Below, in pieces: positions 54,293 through 61,967 of a stretch of 64,000 bases of DNA. The notes beneath the pieces were generated by a model, which saw only the letters and a program-made list of their open reading frames with translations, did not search any database and was not told where the DNA came from. Source of the DNA: RYN-428 sp035551995 (GTDB lineage: Bacteria > Planctomycetota > Phycisphaerae > Tepidisphaerales > Tepidisphaeraceae); contig DASZME010000025.1 of NCBI GenBank assembly GCA_035551995.1, positions 62,001-126,000 on the forward strand, in the 5' to 3' direction. Position 1 is the first letter of the stretch, and every line of letters begins with the position of its first letter. The translations under genes and the position numbers were made by a program.

Positions 54293-54787
54293 TCACCCGT
54301 TTTCCGCATGCCGAATCTGATCGCGAAGCTTGGCCGCTTTTTCGTAGTCCTCCGATTCAACCGCGCGGGCTAGATCCTTGCGAAGCCGCGTCAGATCCAG
54401 TTCACGTTTTACCGGCACGCCGCTCCCGCCCGCCCGTGTCGGCGCCTTGCCGACGTGGTGGGTCATTCCTTCATGCGCCCTTTGCAGCAACGGCGTCAGA
54501 TCTTTCTCGAACACCTGGTAATCGTTGGCGCATCCGAGCAATCCCGACTGCCGAAATTCCGCCCAGGTGATATTGCACTGCTCGCACCCGGCGCCCACCT
54601 CCTTCTGCAAACCGCTGTGAGCCATCACAAAGTTCGTCAGCAATTCGTTGATCGGCATGTGGCTCTTCACGGGGACGCCTTCGCTTTGCGCGGCGCACTG
54701 CTCGCACAGGTCTTTCTGAATCTGTTTTCCCCCCTGAATTTCGGTGAGATGAACGGTGGCATTTTTATTGCAGTTGTTGCATTTCAT
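54293..54787 (-). CDS. mcsA: McsA-like zinc protein with UVR domain
   Basis: A 164-residue activator of McsB. The N-terminal half has zinc-binding pairs CNNCNK (residues 3-6), LCEQCAAQ (28-31) and GCEQCNITW (68-71), and a fourth site GLLGCANDYQVF in which the second Cys of the pair is replaced by Asp. The C-terminus has the UVR motif DLTRLRKDLARAVESEDYEK with AAKLRDQIR. So one zinc site may be lost or use Asp as ligand. It precedes mcsB by 41 bases. Confidence 0.92.
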   Translation of the reverse strand: MKCNNCNKNATVHLTEIQGGKQIQKDLCEQCAAQSEGVPVKSHMPINELLTNFVMAHSGLQKEVGAGCEQCNITWAEFRQSGLLGCANDYQVFEKDLTPLLQRAHEGMTHHVGKAPTRAGGSGVPVKRELDLTRLRKDLARAVESEDYEKAAKLRDQIRHAENG

Positions 54788-54847
54788 GATTGGCGGCTCG
54801 CGATTGTTTAAATCGTATTTCCACGGCTCGACAACGTCAATTTTATT

Positions 54848-55210
54848 CTATGGCCGGTAGACCGCAGAATTCCCTTCGGTTTCCCATACCTCGACGCTCA
54901 CCAATCTTACGTCGCCCGGCAGCGAAAGGGTGCGGGCGATATGCAGCGCGACGTTCTCCGCCGACGGGTTGAGTTGGGCGAATTCAGCAAGATTATTGAG
55001 ATGCCGATTATGCATCGCGCCGATCACCCTATCGGCCAGTCGCTCCAATTCGTGAAAGTCCATGACGACGCCGATCGGATCGAGCTTATCGGCGGCCACG
55101 GTTATCGTCACCTTCCAATTGTGTCCGTGGAGCGGCTCCAGCGACCGGTCATACAGAGCAAGTTGATGAGCGGCGGAAAAATATCGCGTGGAGGTGATTT
55201 CAAAGGGCAT
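54848..55210 (-). CDS. 6-pyruvoyl-tetrahydropterin synthase family (QueD-like) protein
   Basis: A 120-residue protein with the PTPS fold. The zinc ligands are His15 in FSAAHQLALYD and the pair in PLHGHNWKVTI (His28, His30). MDFHELERLADRVIG and NRHLNNLAEFAQLNPSAENV follow in the family order, and ETEGNSAVY provides the C-terminal Glu. The catalytic Cys that QueD has just before LHGH is absent; the sequence is SLEPLHGH. So it may be a PTPS-family member with another activity rather than the queuosine enzyme. No other queuosine gene is nearby. Confidence 0.82.
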   Translation of the reverse strand: MPFEITSTRYFSAAHQLALYDRSLEPLHGHNWKVTITVAADKLDPIGVVMDFHELERLADRVIGAMHNRHLNNLAEFAQLNPSAENVALHIARTLSLPGDVRLVSVEVWETEGNSAVYRP

Positions 55211-55490
55211 GGGAGAAGGGTATGGGAGAAGCGGGAAGAGTAAAGGGAAAGGATAAAAGAAGCCGGTATTAGTAGGCGTTGCCTTTTGCGATTCTGCCGG
55301 GGCGTGAGACTCCAGGTGGCTGAGCCCGTCTTCCCTCCACGGGTATGGCGACGGAGTAGCGGGGGCGGGGGTATAGGCTCGCCTAACGTTTCACGCACCC
55401 GCCGTGTGCTCGCGTGTGGCCAGCTTCCCATACGTTGCATTTCGCGCTCTCGTCGCTAATATTCGCCCCTTCACTTTTTAAGGAACCGAC

Positions 55491-56510
55491 ATGGCTGATT
55501 TGAAGATGGTCTACGAAAAAGACGCCCCGCTCGACGCCCTCAAGGGCAAAACGGTCGCTGTTCTGGGTTTTGGCAGCCAAGGCCATGCCCACTCACTGAA
55601 CCTGCGCGACAGCGGCATAAAAGTAATCGTCGCCAACCGCAAAGATTCCTCCAACGGCCGGCTGGCGCTTGAACACGGCTTTCCGGTCGTGAGCGTCGAT
55701 GAAGCCGTCCAACAGGGCGATCTGATCATCGTCACCCTTCCCGACGAAGTGCAACCCGAAGTGTATAACAAGTCGATCGCGCCGCACCTGAAGGCCGGCA
55801 AAGCGCTGGGCGCCACTCACGGCTTCAATGTTCACTTTAAGACCATCGTCCCGCCAAAGGACGTCGATGTCCTGCTGGTCGCCCCCAAAGGTCCCGGCCA
55901 TCTCGTTCGCAGCGAGTACGAAAAAGGGGGCGGTGTTCCCTGCCTACTGGCCATCCACCAGGACCCAAGCGGCAAAGCCCGCGATATCGGCCTCGCCTGG
56001 GCGCGCGGCATCGGCGGCGCCCGATCGGGCGTCATCGAAACAACCTTCAAGGACGAATGCGAAACCGATCTGTTTGGCGAACAAGCCGTCCTTTGCGGCG
56101 GACTTTCCGCCCTCATCAAAGCTGGGTTTGAAACGCTTATCGAAGCCGGCTATCCACCGGAAATGGCCTACTTCGAATGCGTTCACGAGGTCAAGCTAAT
56201 CGTCGATCTGATCTATGTCGGCGGGCTGGATTACATGCGATACAGCATCAGCAACACCGCCGAGTATGGTGATCTCACCCGCGGCCCGCGCATCGTGAAC
56301 GATCAGACCAAAGCCGAGATGAAGAAGATTCTTTCGGAGATCCAGTCCGGCCAGTTCGCCAGGGAATGGCGAGCCGAGTACGAAGGGGGCATGAAGAACT
56401 TCAAGCGGCTCTACGAAGCCGACAACAATCATCCCGTGGAAAACACCGGCCGACGATTGCGAAAGATGATGCCGTGGTTGAAGGCGAAGGAGCCGCCCAA
56501 GCAGTCGTAA
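55491..56510 (+). CDS. ilvC: Ketol-acid reductoisomerase
   Basis: A 339-residue class I enzyme of valine/isoleucine synthesis that converts acetolactate or acetohydroxybutyrate. The NADPH domain has VAVLGFGSQGHAHSLNLRDS (near residue 24). The helical domain has LVRSEYEKGGGVPCLLAIHQ, the metal ligands in ETTFKDECETDLFGEQAVLC and GYPPEMAYFECVHEVKLIVD, and GGLDYMRYSISNTAEYGDLT. AAGGAA lies 7 bases before ATG 55491. No other ilv gene is next to it. Confidence 0.97.
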   Translation: MADLKMVYEKDAPLDALKGKTVAVLGFGSQGHAHSLNLRDSGIKVIVANRKDSSNGRLALEHGFPVVSVDEAVQQGDLIIVTLPDEVQPEVYNKSIAPHLKAGKALGATHGFNVHFKTIVPPKDVDVLLVAPKGPGHLVRSEYEKGGGVPCLLAIHQDPSGKARDIGLAWARGIGGARSGVIETTFKDECETDLFGEQAVLCGGLSALIKAGFETLIEAGYPPEMAYFECVHEVKLIVDLIYVGGLDYMRYSISNTAEYGDLTRGPRIVNDQTKAEMKKILSEIQSGQFAREWRAEYEGGMKNFKRLYEADNNHPVENTGRRLRKMMPWLKAKEPPKQS

Positions 56511-57015
56511 ACTCCTGTCGAGCGGTTCGCATGACGCTGTCGGAAGGATGTTCCGCGTAATGCATTCCAGAAATCATCGGCAAGACTGAAGCCGATCGCG
56601 CGATTATCTCTGGGGTGCATTGGCTAGAGTCAAAACCATGGTCGCTGAGACTCTTTTCGATGATGTCCTTGCACTTGCTCCGGTCGATCGTTTGGACTGT
56701 GATGAAGTAGAAGCGTTCGTGCGTGCAAGGCTCCAGGCGTGAGCCGCCGGTTGATTATTCGGAAAAAGCGCGAGCAGACCTCGGCGGGTGACTGCCCGCG
56801 TCGGTTTGCCATAGTGGCAGCGGCGGGCTGGCCCGTCGCCGAAATTGACATTCAGCGGATTTCACGGCCGATAACGCATTCGCGCCAACTCTTGATTACA
56901 GCATAATTAACGACATTTCCGATAGTGCTCCGGATGGCACAACCTTTGCAAAGACAACAGGCAGCGGCGGATTCCACGTCTATGCGAACCCGCCGCCGAT
57001 AAGGAGAATCAAAAA
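56511..57015. other. 505-bp intergenic region before dnaK
   Basis: No supported gene. A 34-codon frame at 56638-56742 (MVAETLFDDVLALAPVDRLD) looks like a possible antitoxin fragment but is too short to call. A TTGACA at about 56847 could belong to a dnaK promoter, without a convincing -10. No CIRCE-type inverted repeat is seen. Confidence 0.45.
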
Positions 57016-58944
57016 ATGGCAAAGATTATTGGAATCGACCTCGGCACCACAAACAGCGTGGTGGCCGTCATGGAAGGGGATCAGGCCAAGGTGCTGATCA
57101 ATTCGCAGGGAAGCCGGTTAACGCCGTCGGTGGTGGCGTTTACCGAAAAGGGTGAGATGCCGGTGGGCCAGTCTGCCAAGCATCAGCAAGTGACGAATCC
57201 TAAGAACACGATATTCTCGATTAAGCGATTCATGGGCCGTCGGCATAAGGAAGTGGCCGGCGAGGAAAAAATGGTCCCCTACGAAATCGTGGGCGGACCG
57301 GATGATTACGTGAAGGTGCGCGTCCGTGGGAAGGATTACACGCCCGAACAGATTTCGGCGTATATTCTCGCGGATTTGAAGAAGACCGCGGAGGATTATC
57401 TTGGCGAAAAGGTGACCGACGCGGTCATCACCGTGCCGGCTTACTTTAACGACGCCCAGCGCAAGGCGACGAAAGACGCCGGTGAAATCGCGGGATTAAA
57501 AGTCCTGCGCGTCTTGCCGGAACCGACCGCCGCCGCTCTGGCGTATGGTCTGGACCGTAAGAAGAACGAGAAAATCTGCGTCTTCGACCTTGGCGGCGGG
57601 ACGTTTGACGTGTCGGTGCTCGATGTCGGCGACGGCGTCTTTGAAGTGCTTTCCATCAACGGCGATACCCACCTTGGCGGCGATGACTTCGACCAGGTTC
57701 TCATTAACTTTCTGGCCGACGAATTCAAGAAACAGGAAGGGATCGATCTGCGCAAAGATCCGATGGCCCTTCAGCGACTGAAAGAGGCCGCCGAGAAGGC
57801 GAAGATCGAGCTGTCGACCACGCTGGAGACGACAGTCAATCTACCGTTCATCACGGCCGATCAGAACGGACCCAAGCATCTTCAGGTCAATGTCAACCGG
57901 AGCAAGTTCGAGCAGCTTATTCAGCCGCTCGTCGAAAAGTGCCGCAAGCCGTTAACCGACGCGCTGAACGACGCCAAGCTCAAACCGGAACAGATAGACG
58001 AAGTGGTGCTTGTCGGCGGCAGCACGCGCGTGCCGCTGGTGCAGCGGTTGGTCAAGGAACTGTTCAAGGGCAAAGAGCCGAACAAGAGCGTCAACCCCGA
58101 TGAAGTGGTCGCGATCGGCGCGGCGATTCAAGGCGGCATCGCGACGGGCGAGGTCAAGGACATTCTGGTCCTCGACGCCACGCCCTTAAGTCTTGGCGTG
58201 GAAACGCTGGGCGGCGTGATGACCGTCGTGATTCCACGAAACACGACCATTCCCAAAACCGAAAGCCAGACGTTCTCCACCGCCAGCGATAATCAGACGG
58301 CGGTAACGATCAACGTGCTGCAAGGCGAACGGGAATTCGCCAAGGATAACCGCCTGCTCGGTACGTTTAACCTGACGGATATTCCGCCCGCTCCGCGCGG
58401 CTTGCCGCAGATTTCGGTGAGTTTTAACGTGGACGTGAACGGCATCCTCACCGTCACGGCCAAAGACCAGGCCAGCGGCAAGGAAAATAAAATCACCGTG
58501 CAAAACGCCGGCGGATTGTCCAAGGACGAGATTGAGCGGATGAAGCACGAAGCCGAGGCTCACGCCGGCGAAGACAAGAAACGGCGTGAAGTAATTGACC
58601 TGAAAAATCAGGGCGAAAACCTCGCCTATTCGACCGAAAAGACGCTCAAGGAGCATGGCGAAAAGGTGAGCCCCGATACGCGTGCGCAAATCGAAAGCGC
58701 GGTGAACAATCTCCGCGACGCGCTCAAGAGCGACGAGGGAGACCGCATCAAAAAGACGATGGAAACGCTCAACACGGTCGCTCAGAAGCTCGGCGAAGAG
58801 ATGTACAAGACCGCCGGTGCGCCGACCGGCGAACCAGGCGGCCCGGGAAGCGATCGCGCGACGGCAGGACCTGGTCCAGCCGGCGACGGCAAGAAGAAAG
58901 ACGAAGACGTGATCGACGCCGAGTACGAAGTGAAGAAGGAATAA
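57016..58944 (+). CDS. dnaK: Chaperone DnaK (Hsp70)
   Basis: A 642-residue Hsp70. Landmarks: IGIDLGTTNSVVAVMEGDQA (near residue 5), TVPAYFNDAQRKATKDAGEI, VFDLGGGTFDVSVLDVGDGV, VVLVGGSTRVPLVQRLVKEL and the Gly/Pro-rich C-terminus ending in EDVIDAEYEVKKE, the DnaK tail. GGAG lies 10 bases before ATG 57016. grpE and dnaJ are not adjacent. Confidence 0.97.
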   Translation: MAKIIGIDLGTTNSVVAVMEGDQAKVLINSQGSRLTPSVVAFTEKGEMPVGQSAKHQQVTNPKNTIFSIKRFMGRRHKEVAGEEKMVPYEIVGGPDDYVKVRVRGKDYTPEQISAYILADLKKTAEDYLGEKVTDAVITVPAYFNDAQRKATKDAGEIAGLKVLRVLPEPTAAALAYGLDRKKNEKICVFDLGGGTFDVSVLDVGDGVFEVLSINGDTHLGGDDFDQVLINFLADEFKKQEGIDLRKDPMALQRLKEAAEKAKIELSTTLETTVNLPFITADQNGPKHLQVNVNRSKFEQLIQPLVEKCRKPLTDALNDAKLKPEQIDEVVLVGGSTRVPLVQRLVKELFKGKEPNKSVNPDEVVAIGAAIQGGIATGEVKDILVLDATPLSLGVETLGGVMTVVIPRNTTIPKTESQTFSTASDNQTAVTINVLQGEREFAKDNRLLGTFNLTDIPPAPRGLPQISVSFNVDVNGILTVTAKDQASGKENKITVQNAGGLSKDEIERMKHEAEAHAGEDKKRREVIDLKNQGENLAYSTEKTLKEHGEKVSPDTRAQIESAVNNLRDALKSDEGDRIKKTMETLNTVAQKLGEEMYKTAGAPTGEPGGPGSDRATAGPGPAGDGKKKDEDVIDAEYEVKKE

Positions 58945-58973
58945 CGGACGAGAGTATCATCCACGAAGAACAC

Positions 58974-59013
58974 GAAGGACACGAAGAGGAAGAAATTCCG
59001 TTTCGTGTCCTTC
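58974..59013 (+). terminator. dnaK terminator built from CACGAAGGACACGAAG-type repeat
   Basis: GAAGGACACGAA, 16-base loop, TTCGTGTCCTTC, then TTGTTTTT. A perfect 12-bp stem 29 bases after the stop codon. The left arm belongs to a tandem CACGAAGAACACGAAGGACA repeat of a type that I recall as widespread between planctomycete genes, so an extragenic repeat seems to serve as terminator. Confidence 0.75.
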
Positions 59014-59037
59014 TTGTTTTTGGAAACCGTCATTTGG

Positions 59038-59763
59038 TCAATCGCGGAATTTCCTGGGATTCGGCACGCGCGATTTGAAAAGGCTGAACTGGTATACCGC
59101 CATGTATCCGCCGAAAAGGACCGCCAGCGCGGATATGATCGGGATCGTTTTGTAGTGCGCGTATGTATTGACGAAGAAGATCAAGTTGTAAAGGGTGGCG
59201 GCAATCGTCACGACTAGTGCAAAGACAACGACGATCGGCCGACGAGAGAGCACGAGCGCTATTCCTTCCAGGATGAGCGCCAGCGCGAACGATGTGATGG
59301 CCAAGTCGTTGGGGAAATTGGGCTCGTTATCCCCATTGGTTTTTAGATAAGGACGGACCTCGGTCAGCACGCGGTTTCCCATGTCGTCGGTCTTGAAAAA
59401 ATGCACCGAATCACTCGGGTCGTCCTTTAAGTCCGCATAAGGCGCAAACGACGTGTGCAGTAGCTTTGAAGAGACGTATTTCGTCAGCGTTGGATTGAGG
59501 AATATCAGCAAGATCCCCAGTCCGATGCTGATCCACGCCTCGGCGCCGGTCGCGGGGACGCCGCTTGATCCTTGAGGCGTCGCGCGAAGCGCCGCGCCGC
59601 ATTTGTCGCAGAATTTTGCTCCGGCGCGAAGCGGGGCGGCGCAGTACGGACAAGCCGGCCCGATCGTCGCCGGGCCGGCCAGCGGTTGCGGCGACGGCGA
59701 TTGGGACGGGGGCGGCGCGGGCGTTTCGGTTTTGGATAACCGCGGCAGCTTCGATAAATCCAT
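59038..59763 (-). CDS. Zinc-ribbon membrane protein, unknown function
   Basis: A 241-residue protein. A Pro/Ser-rich start is followed by a zinc ribbon (ACPYCAAPLRAGAKFCDKCG, residues about 37-56) and then three or four membrane segments: ISIGLGILLIFLNPTL, LAITSFALALILEGIALVL, IVVVFALVVTIAATLYNLIF and IPIISALAVLFGGYMAVYQF. A soluble loop lies between the first and second. ATG 59763 is the likely start and lies 65 bases from the divergent pheS start. No family recognised. Confidence 0.75.
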   Translation of the reverse strand: MDLSKLPRLSKTETPAPPPSQSPSPQPLAGPATIGPACPYCAAPLRAGAKFCDKCGAALRATPQGSSGVPATGAEAWISIGLGILLIFLNPTLTKYVSSKLLHTSFAPYADLKDDPSDSVHFFKTDDMGNRVLTEVRPYLKTNGDNEPNFPNDLAITSFALALILEGIALVLSRRPIVVVFALVVTIAATLYNLIFFVNTYAHYKTIPIISALAVLFGGYMAVYQFSLFKSRVPNPRKFRD

Positions 59764-59828
59764 GGTAGTACCACCCAATCCTGTTTTCGCGTCTTGACCG
59801 GCTTGATCTCGCCGCCAGAATACTACCC

Positions 59829-60836
59829 ATGTCTGATGTCTTCGCACAAATCGACGCGCTGCTCGCCCAGGCCCTGTCCGATCTCGCGGCCATCGCCAGC
59901 CCGGCCGACATTGAGCCGTACCGTATTAAATATCTTGGCCAAAGCGGAATGCTCAAGGCAAGCATGAAGCTGCTCGGTCAGGCTTCCAGGGAACAAAAGC
60001 CGGCGCTGGGCCAGCGCCTCAACGCGGTCAAAGAACAGGTGACCGGGGCCTTCGAAACTCGCAAGGCGCTTTTCGCCGAGGATGTCAGTGCCGATCGAGA
60101 CTATGTCGACGTCACCGAGCCAGGGAAGAAATTGCAACTTGGCAATCGTCACATTCTGATGAAAGTAGTCGATGAGTTAACCGACCTGTTCGCGAGAATG
60201 GGTTTTTCCGTGGCGGCCGGTCCGGAGGTGGAGGACGAATTTCACAATTTCGTCGCGCTCAATATTCCCGAGAGCCACCCCGCGCGCGATCCCAACGATA
60301 ATTTTTATCTCGCGGGCGAGGCCGGCGCCGGCGGCCAGCGCCTTCTTCGCACCCAAACCAGCACGGTGCAAATTCGCGTGATGCAGACGCAAAAGCCGCC
60401 GATCCGCGTCGTCATCCCCGGCCGCGTCTATCGGCCCGACACGCACGATCAGACCCACCTCTCGATGTTCCACCAACTCGAAGCGCTGGTCGTCGATAAA
60501 AACGTCACCATGGTCGATCTGAAAAGCACGATCATGCAATTCATCCACGGCTACTTCGGTCCCGCCGCAAAAGCCCGCTTCCGCCCCAGCTTCTTCCCCT
60601 TCACCGAACCGTCGGCGGAGGTGGACGTTTGGTTTGAAGACCGCCGGAAGTGGGTGGAACTCGGCGGTTGCGGCATGGTCCACCCCAACGTCTTCAAAGC
60701 CTGCGGAATCGATCCGGAAATCTATTCCGGCTGGGCCTTCGGCTTCGGCATCGAACGGATCGCCATGCGCAAATACGCGATCGACGATATTCGGCATTTC
60801 GTGGAAAATGACATTCGGTTTTTGCGGCAATTTTAG
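59829..60836 (+). CDS. pheS: Phenylalanyl-tRNA synthetase alpha subunit
   Basis: A 335-residue class II aminoacyl-tRNA synthetase subunit. The N-terminal coiled coil is followed by the catalytic core: NIPESHPARDPNDNFYLAGE, RTQTSTVQIRVMQTQKPPIR, VIPGRVYRPDTHDQTHLSMF, FHQLEALVVD, VELGGCGMVHPNVFKACGID, and motif 3 WAFGFGIERIAMRKYAIDDI. The beta subunit gene pheT does not follow; 331 non-coding bases and then a toxin-antitoxin operon on the other strand lie downstream. Confidence 0.96.
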   Translation: MSDVFAQIDALLAQALSDLAAIASPADIEPYRIKYLGQSGMLKASMKLLGQASREQKPALGQRLNAVKEQVTGAFETRKALFAEDVSADRDYVDVTEPGKKLQLGNRHILMKVVDELTDLFARMGFSVAAGPEVEDEFHNFVALNIPESHPARDPNDNFYLAGEAGAGGQRLLRTQTSTVQIRVMQTQKPPIRVVIPGRVYRPDTHDQTHLSMFHQLEALVVDKNVTMVDLKSTIMQFIHGYFGPAAKARFRPSFFPFTEPSAEVDVWFEDRRKWVELGGCGMVHPNVFKACGIDPEIYSGWAFGFGIERIAMRKYAIDDIRHFVENDIRFLRQF

Positions 60837-61167
60837 CGAAAAAAGGCTCAATCATGATAAACGTGAACGAACTCACTTCGTTAGCCGCGACACATCTGAA
60901 AGAGGCTGGTGGAGAACGCATTGAATGAAAGAAGGGCGCCTGTTTTCCAAGGGCTCGACGACGGGACGAAAATAGGCTGTCATGGCTCGGAGCGATGAGA
61001 GCATTTTCATGATGTGGGTCCCGTGAAATAACAGTTGCGTCGCGCCTCGTCCCTGCCGCCGACGCAAGACTTCCAAAGGCGCCAAGAGTAACGCCCGATT
61101 TTTATTGTGAACCCGCCGAGCGGGTGCATGGGGGGGCAGCGGGTGGCGCGTCGGTTAGGACGCGGGA
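60837..61167. other. Intergenic region after pheS
   Basis: No supported gene. A 24-codon frame (60854-60928) is too short to call. The motif CGTTAGCCGCGAC at 60879-60891 recurs from 40677-40689. Confidence 0.45.
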
Positions 61168-61563
61168 TCACTCGACCGGTCGGGTATGATTCGAGAGCCA
61201 TGCCGCGAGTTCGGCCTCGGTGGTCGAACCGGCGGCAAGGGAGAGGAAGGTCGTATATCGCTCGACGCGATCTGCAGTGAGGTCCAGCCCGTTCAGGAGA
61301 AGGAACGTTCGACAGACCACATATGCGGTTCGTTTGTTTCCATCGGCGAACGCATGGTTGCGCGCGATGCCAAAGGCGTAGGATGCCGCCATTGCCGCGA
61401 TGCCGGGCGTCGGATCTTCGTCGGCAAAGCGGTTGCGCGGGCGAGCAAGCGCCGAATCCAGGAGGCCCGGATCTCGGACGCCGTCCAGGCCGCCGTGCTC
61501 GGCGAGTTGGCGCGAGTGAATCGCCATCGCAAGATCCTTGCTTATCCAGATTGGATCGTCCAT
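61168..61563 (-). CDS. Doc-type toxin (death-on-curing, Fic fold)
   Basis: A 131-residue Fic-fold protein. The opening IWISKDLAMAIHSRQLAEHG and GVRDPGLLDSALARPRNRFA are typical of Doc toxins, and the active loop is HAFADGNKRTAY (His70 to Arg78, HxFx(D/A)GNKR). In Doc proteins this loop phosphorylates EF-Tu rather than adding AMP. The antitoxin gene ends 3 bases upstream, forming a two-gene operon. Confidence 0.92.
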   Translation of the reverse strand: MDDPIWISKDLAMAIHSRQLAEHGGLDGVRDPGLLDSALARPRNRFADEDPTPGIAAMAASYAFGIARNHAFADGNKRTAYVVCRTFLLLNGLDLTADRVERYTTFLSLAAGSTTEAELAAWLSNHTRPVE

Positions 61564-61566
61564 TTC

Positions 61567-61794
61567 CTACTCCGCCAGCTTCCGCAAGATGTCCCTGTCT
61601 TCACGCATGACGCCTTCGGCTACGTTCAACTGCCGATCGAATTCTTCATCGAAATGAGTCAGGCGAATGCCGTCAGGCGTCTCCAGCGCATGCAGTTCGT
61701 CTCCCTTCTGCAAACGCCATTTATCCAGAAGTTCCTTGGGAAGAATAACGCCCGTCGAATTTCCAACCGCGATCAATTTGAGTTTGATAGCCAT
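61567..61794 (-). CDS. AbrB/MazE-type antitoxin
   Basis: A 75-residue protein with an N-terminal swapped-hairpin DNA-binding domain: LKLIAVGNSTGVILPKELLD, typical of the AbrB/MazE group, then RLQKGDELHALETPDGIRLT. The acidic C-terminus (FDEEFDRQLNVAEGVMREDR) should wrap the toxin. This combination, an AbrB-type antitoxin with a Doc toxin, is a known pairing. The gene precedes doc by 3 bases and has a near-consensus promoter just upstream. Confidence 0.9.
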   Translation of the reverse strand: MAIKLKLIAVGNSTGVILPKELLDKWRLQKGDELHALETPDGIRLTHFDEEFDRQLNVAEGVMREDRDILRKLAE

Positions 61795-61812
61795 ACTTAA
61801 TACCTCTGGTCC

Positions 61813-61841
61813 ATTATAACCAACGTTATAACTACAATCAA
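61813..61841 (-). promoter_or_regulatory. Promoter and operator of the toxin-antitoxin operon
   Basis: On the minus strand TTGATT (61836-61841), a 17-base spacer and TATAAT (61813-61818), 19 bases before the antitoxin start codon. The spacer contains the 8-bp palindrome GTTATAAC, and the -10 lies in GGTTATAATGG, so two related half sites could bind the AbrB-type antitoxin for autoregulation. Confidence 0.7.
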
Positions 61842-61967
61842 GCGCCGTAAGTCCAGCGGCCGGTTTGAACGAACATAATTGTCATTCTTTCAACGCAAAT
61901 CCAAATGCATCGTTCTTACTGATAGGATCGGATCGCCTTTGCGCGAGACCGATCCGCCGTATTGGAG

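Noticed and set aside
55211..55490. Riboswitch or attenuator upstream of ilvC
   Set aside because: The GC-rich leader has no leader peptide with branched-chain codons, no clear terminator/antiterminator pair and no known aptamer core.
56638..56742. Short frame MVAETLFDDVLALAPVDRLD and so on (34 codons)
   Set aside because: Resembles the start of addiction-module antitoxins but is too short, has no partner gene and no clear ribosome site.
56511..57015. CIRCE heat-shock operator upstream of dnaK
   Set aside because: No TTAGCACTC-N9-GAGTGCTAA or close variant can be found in the 505 bases.
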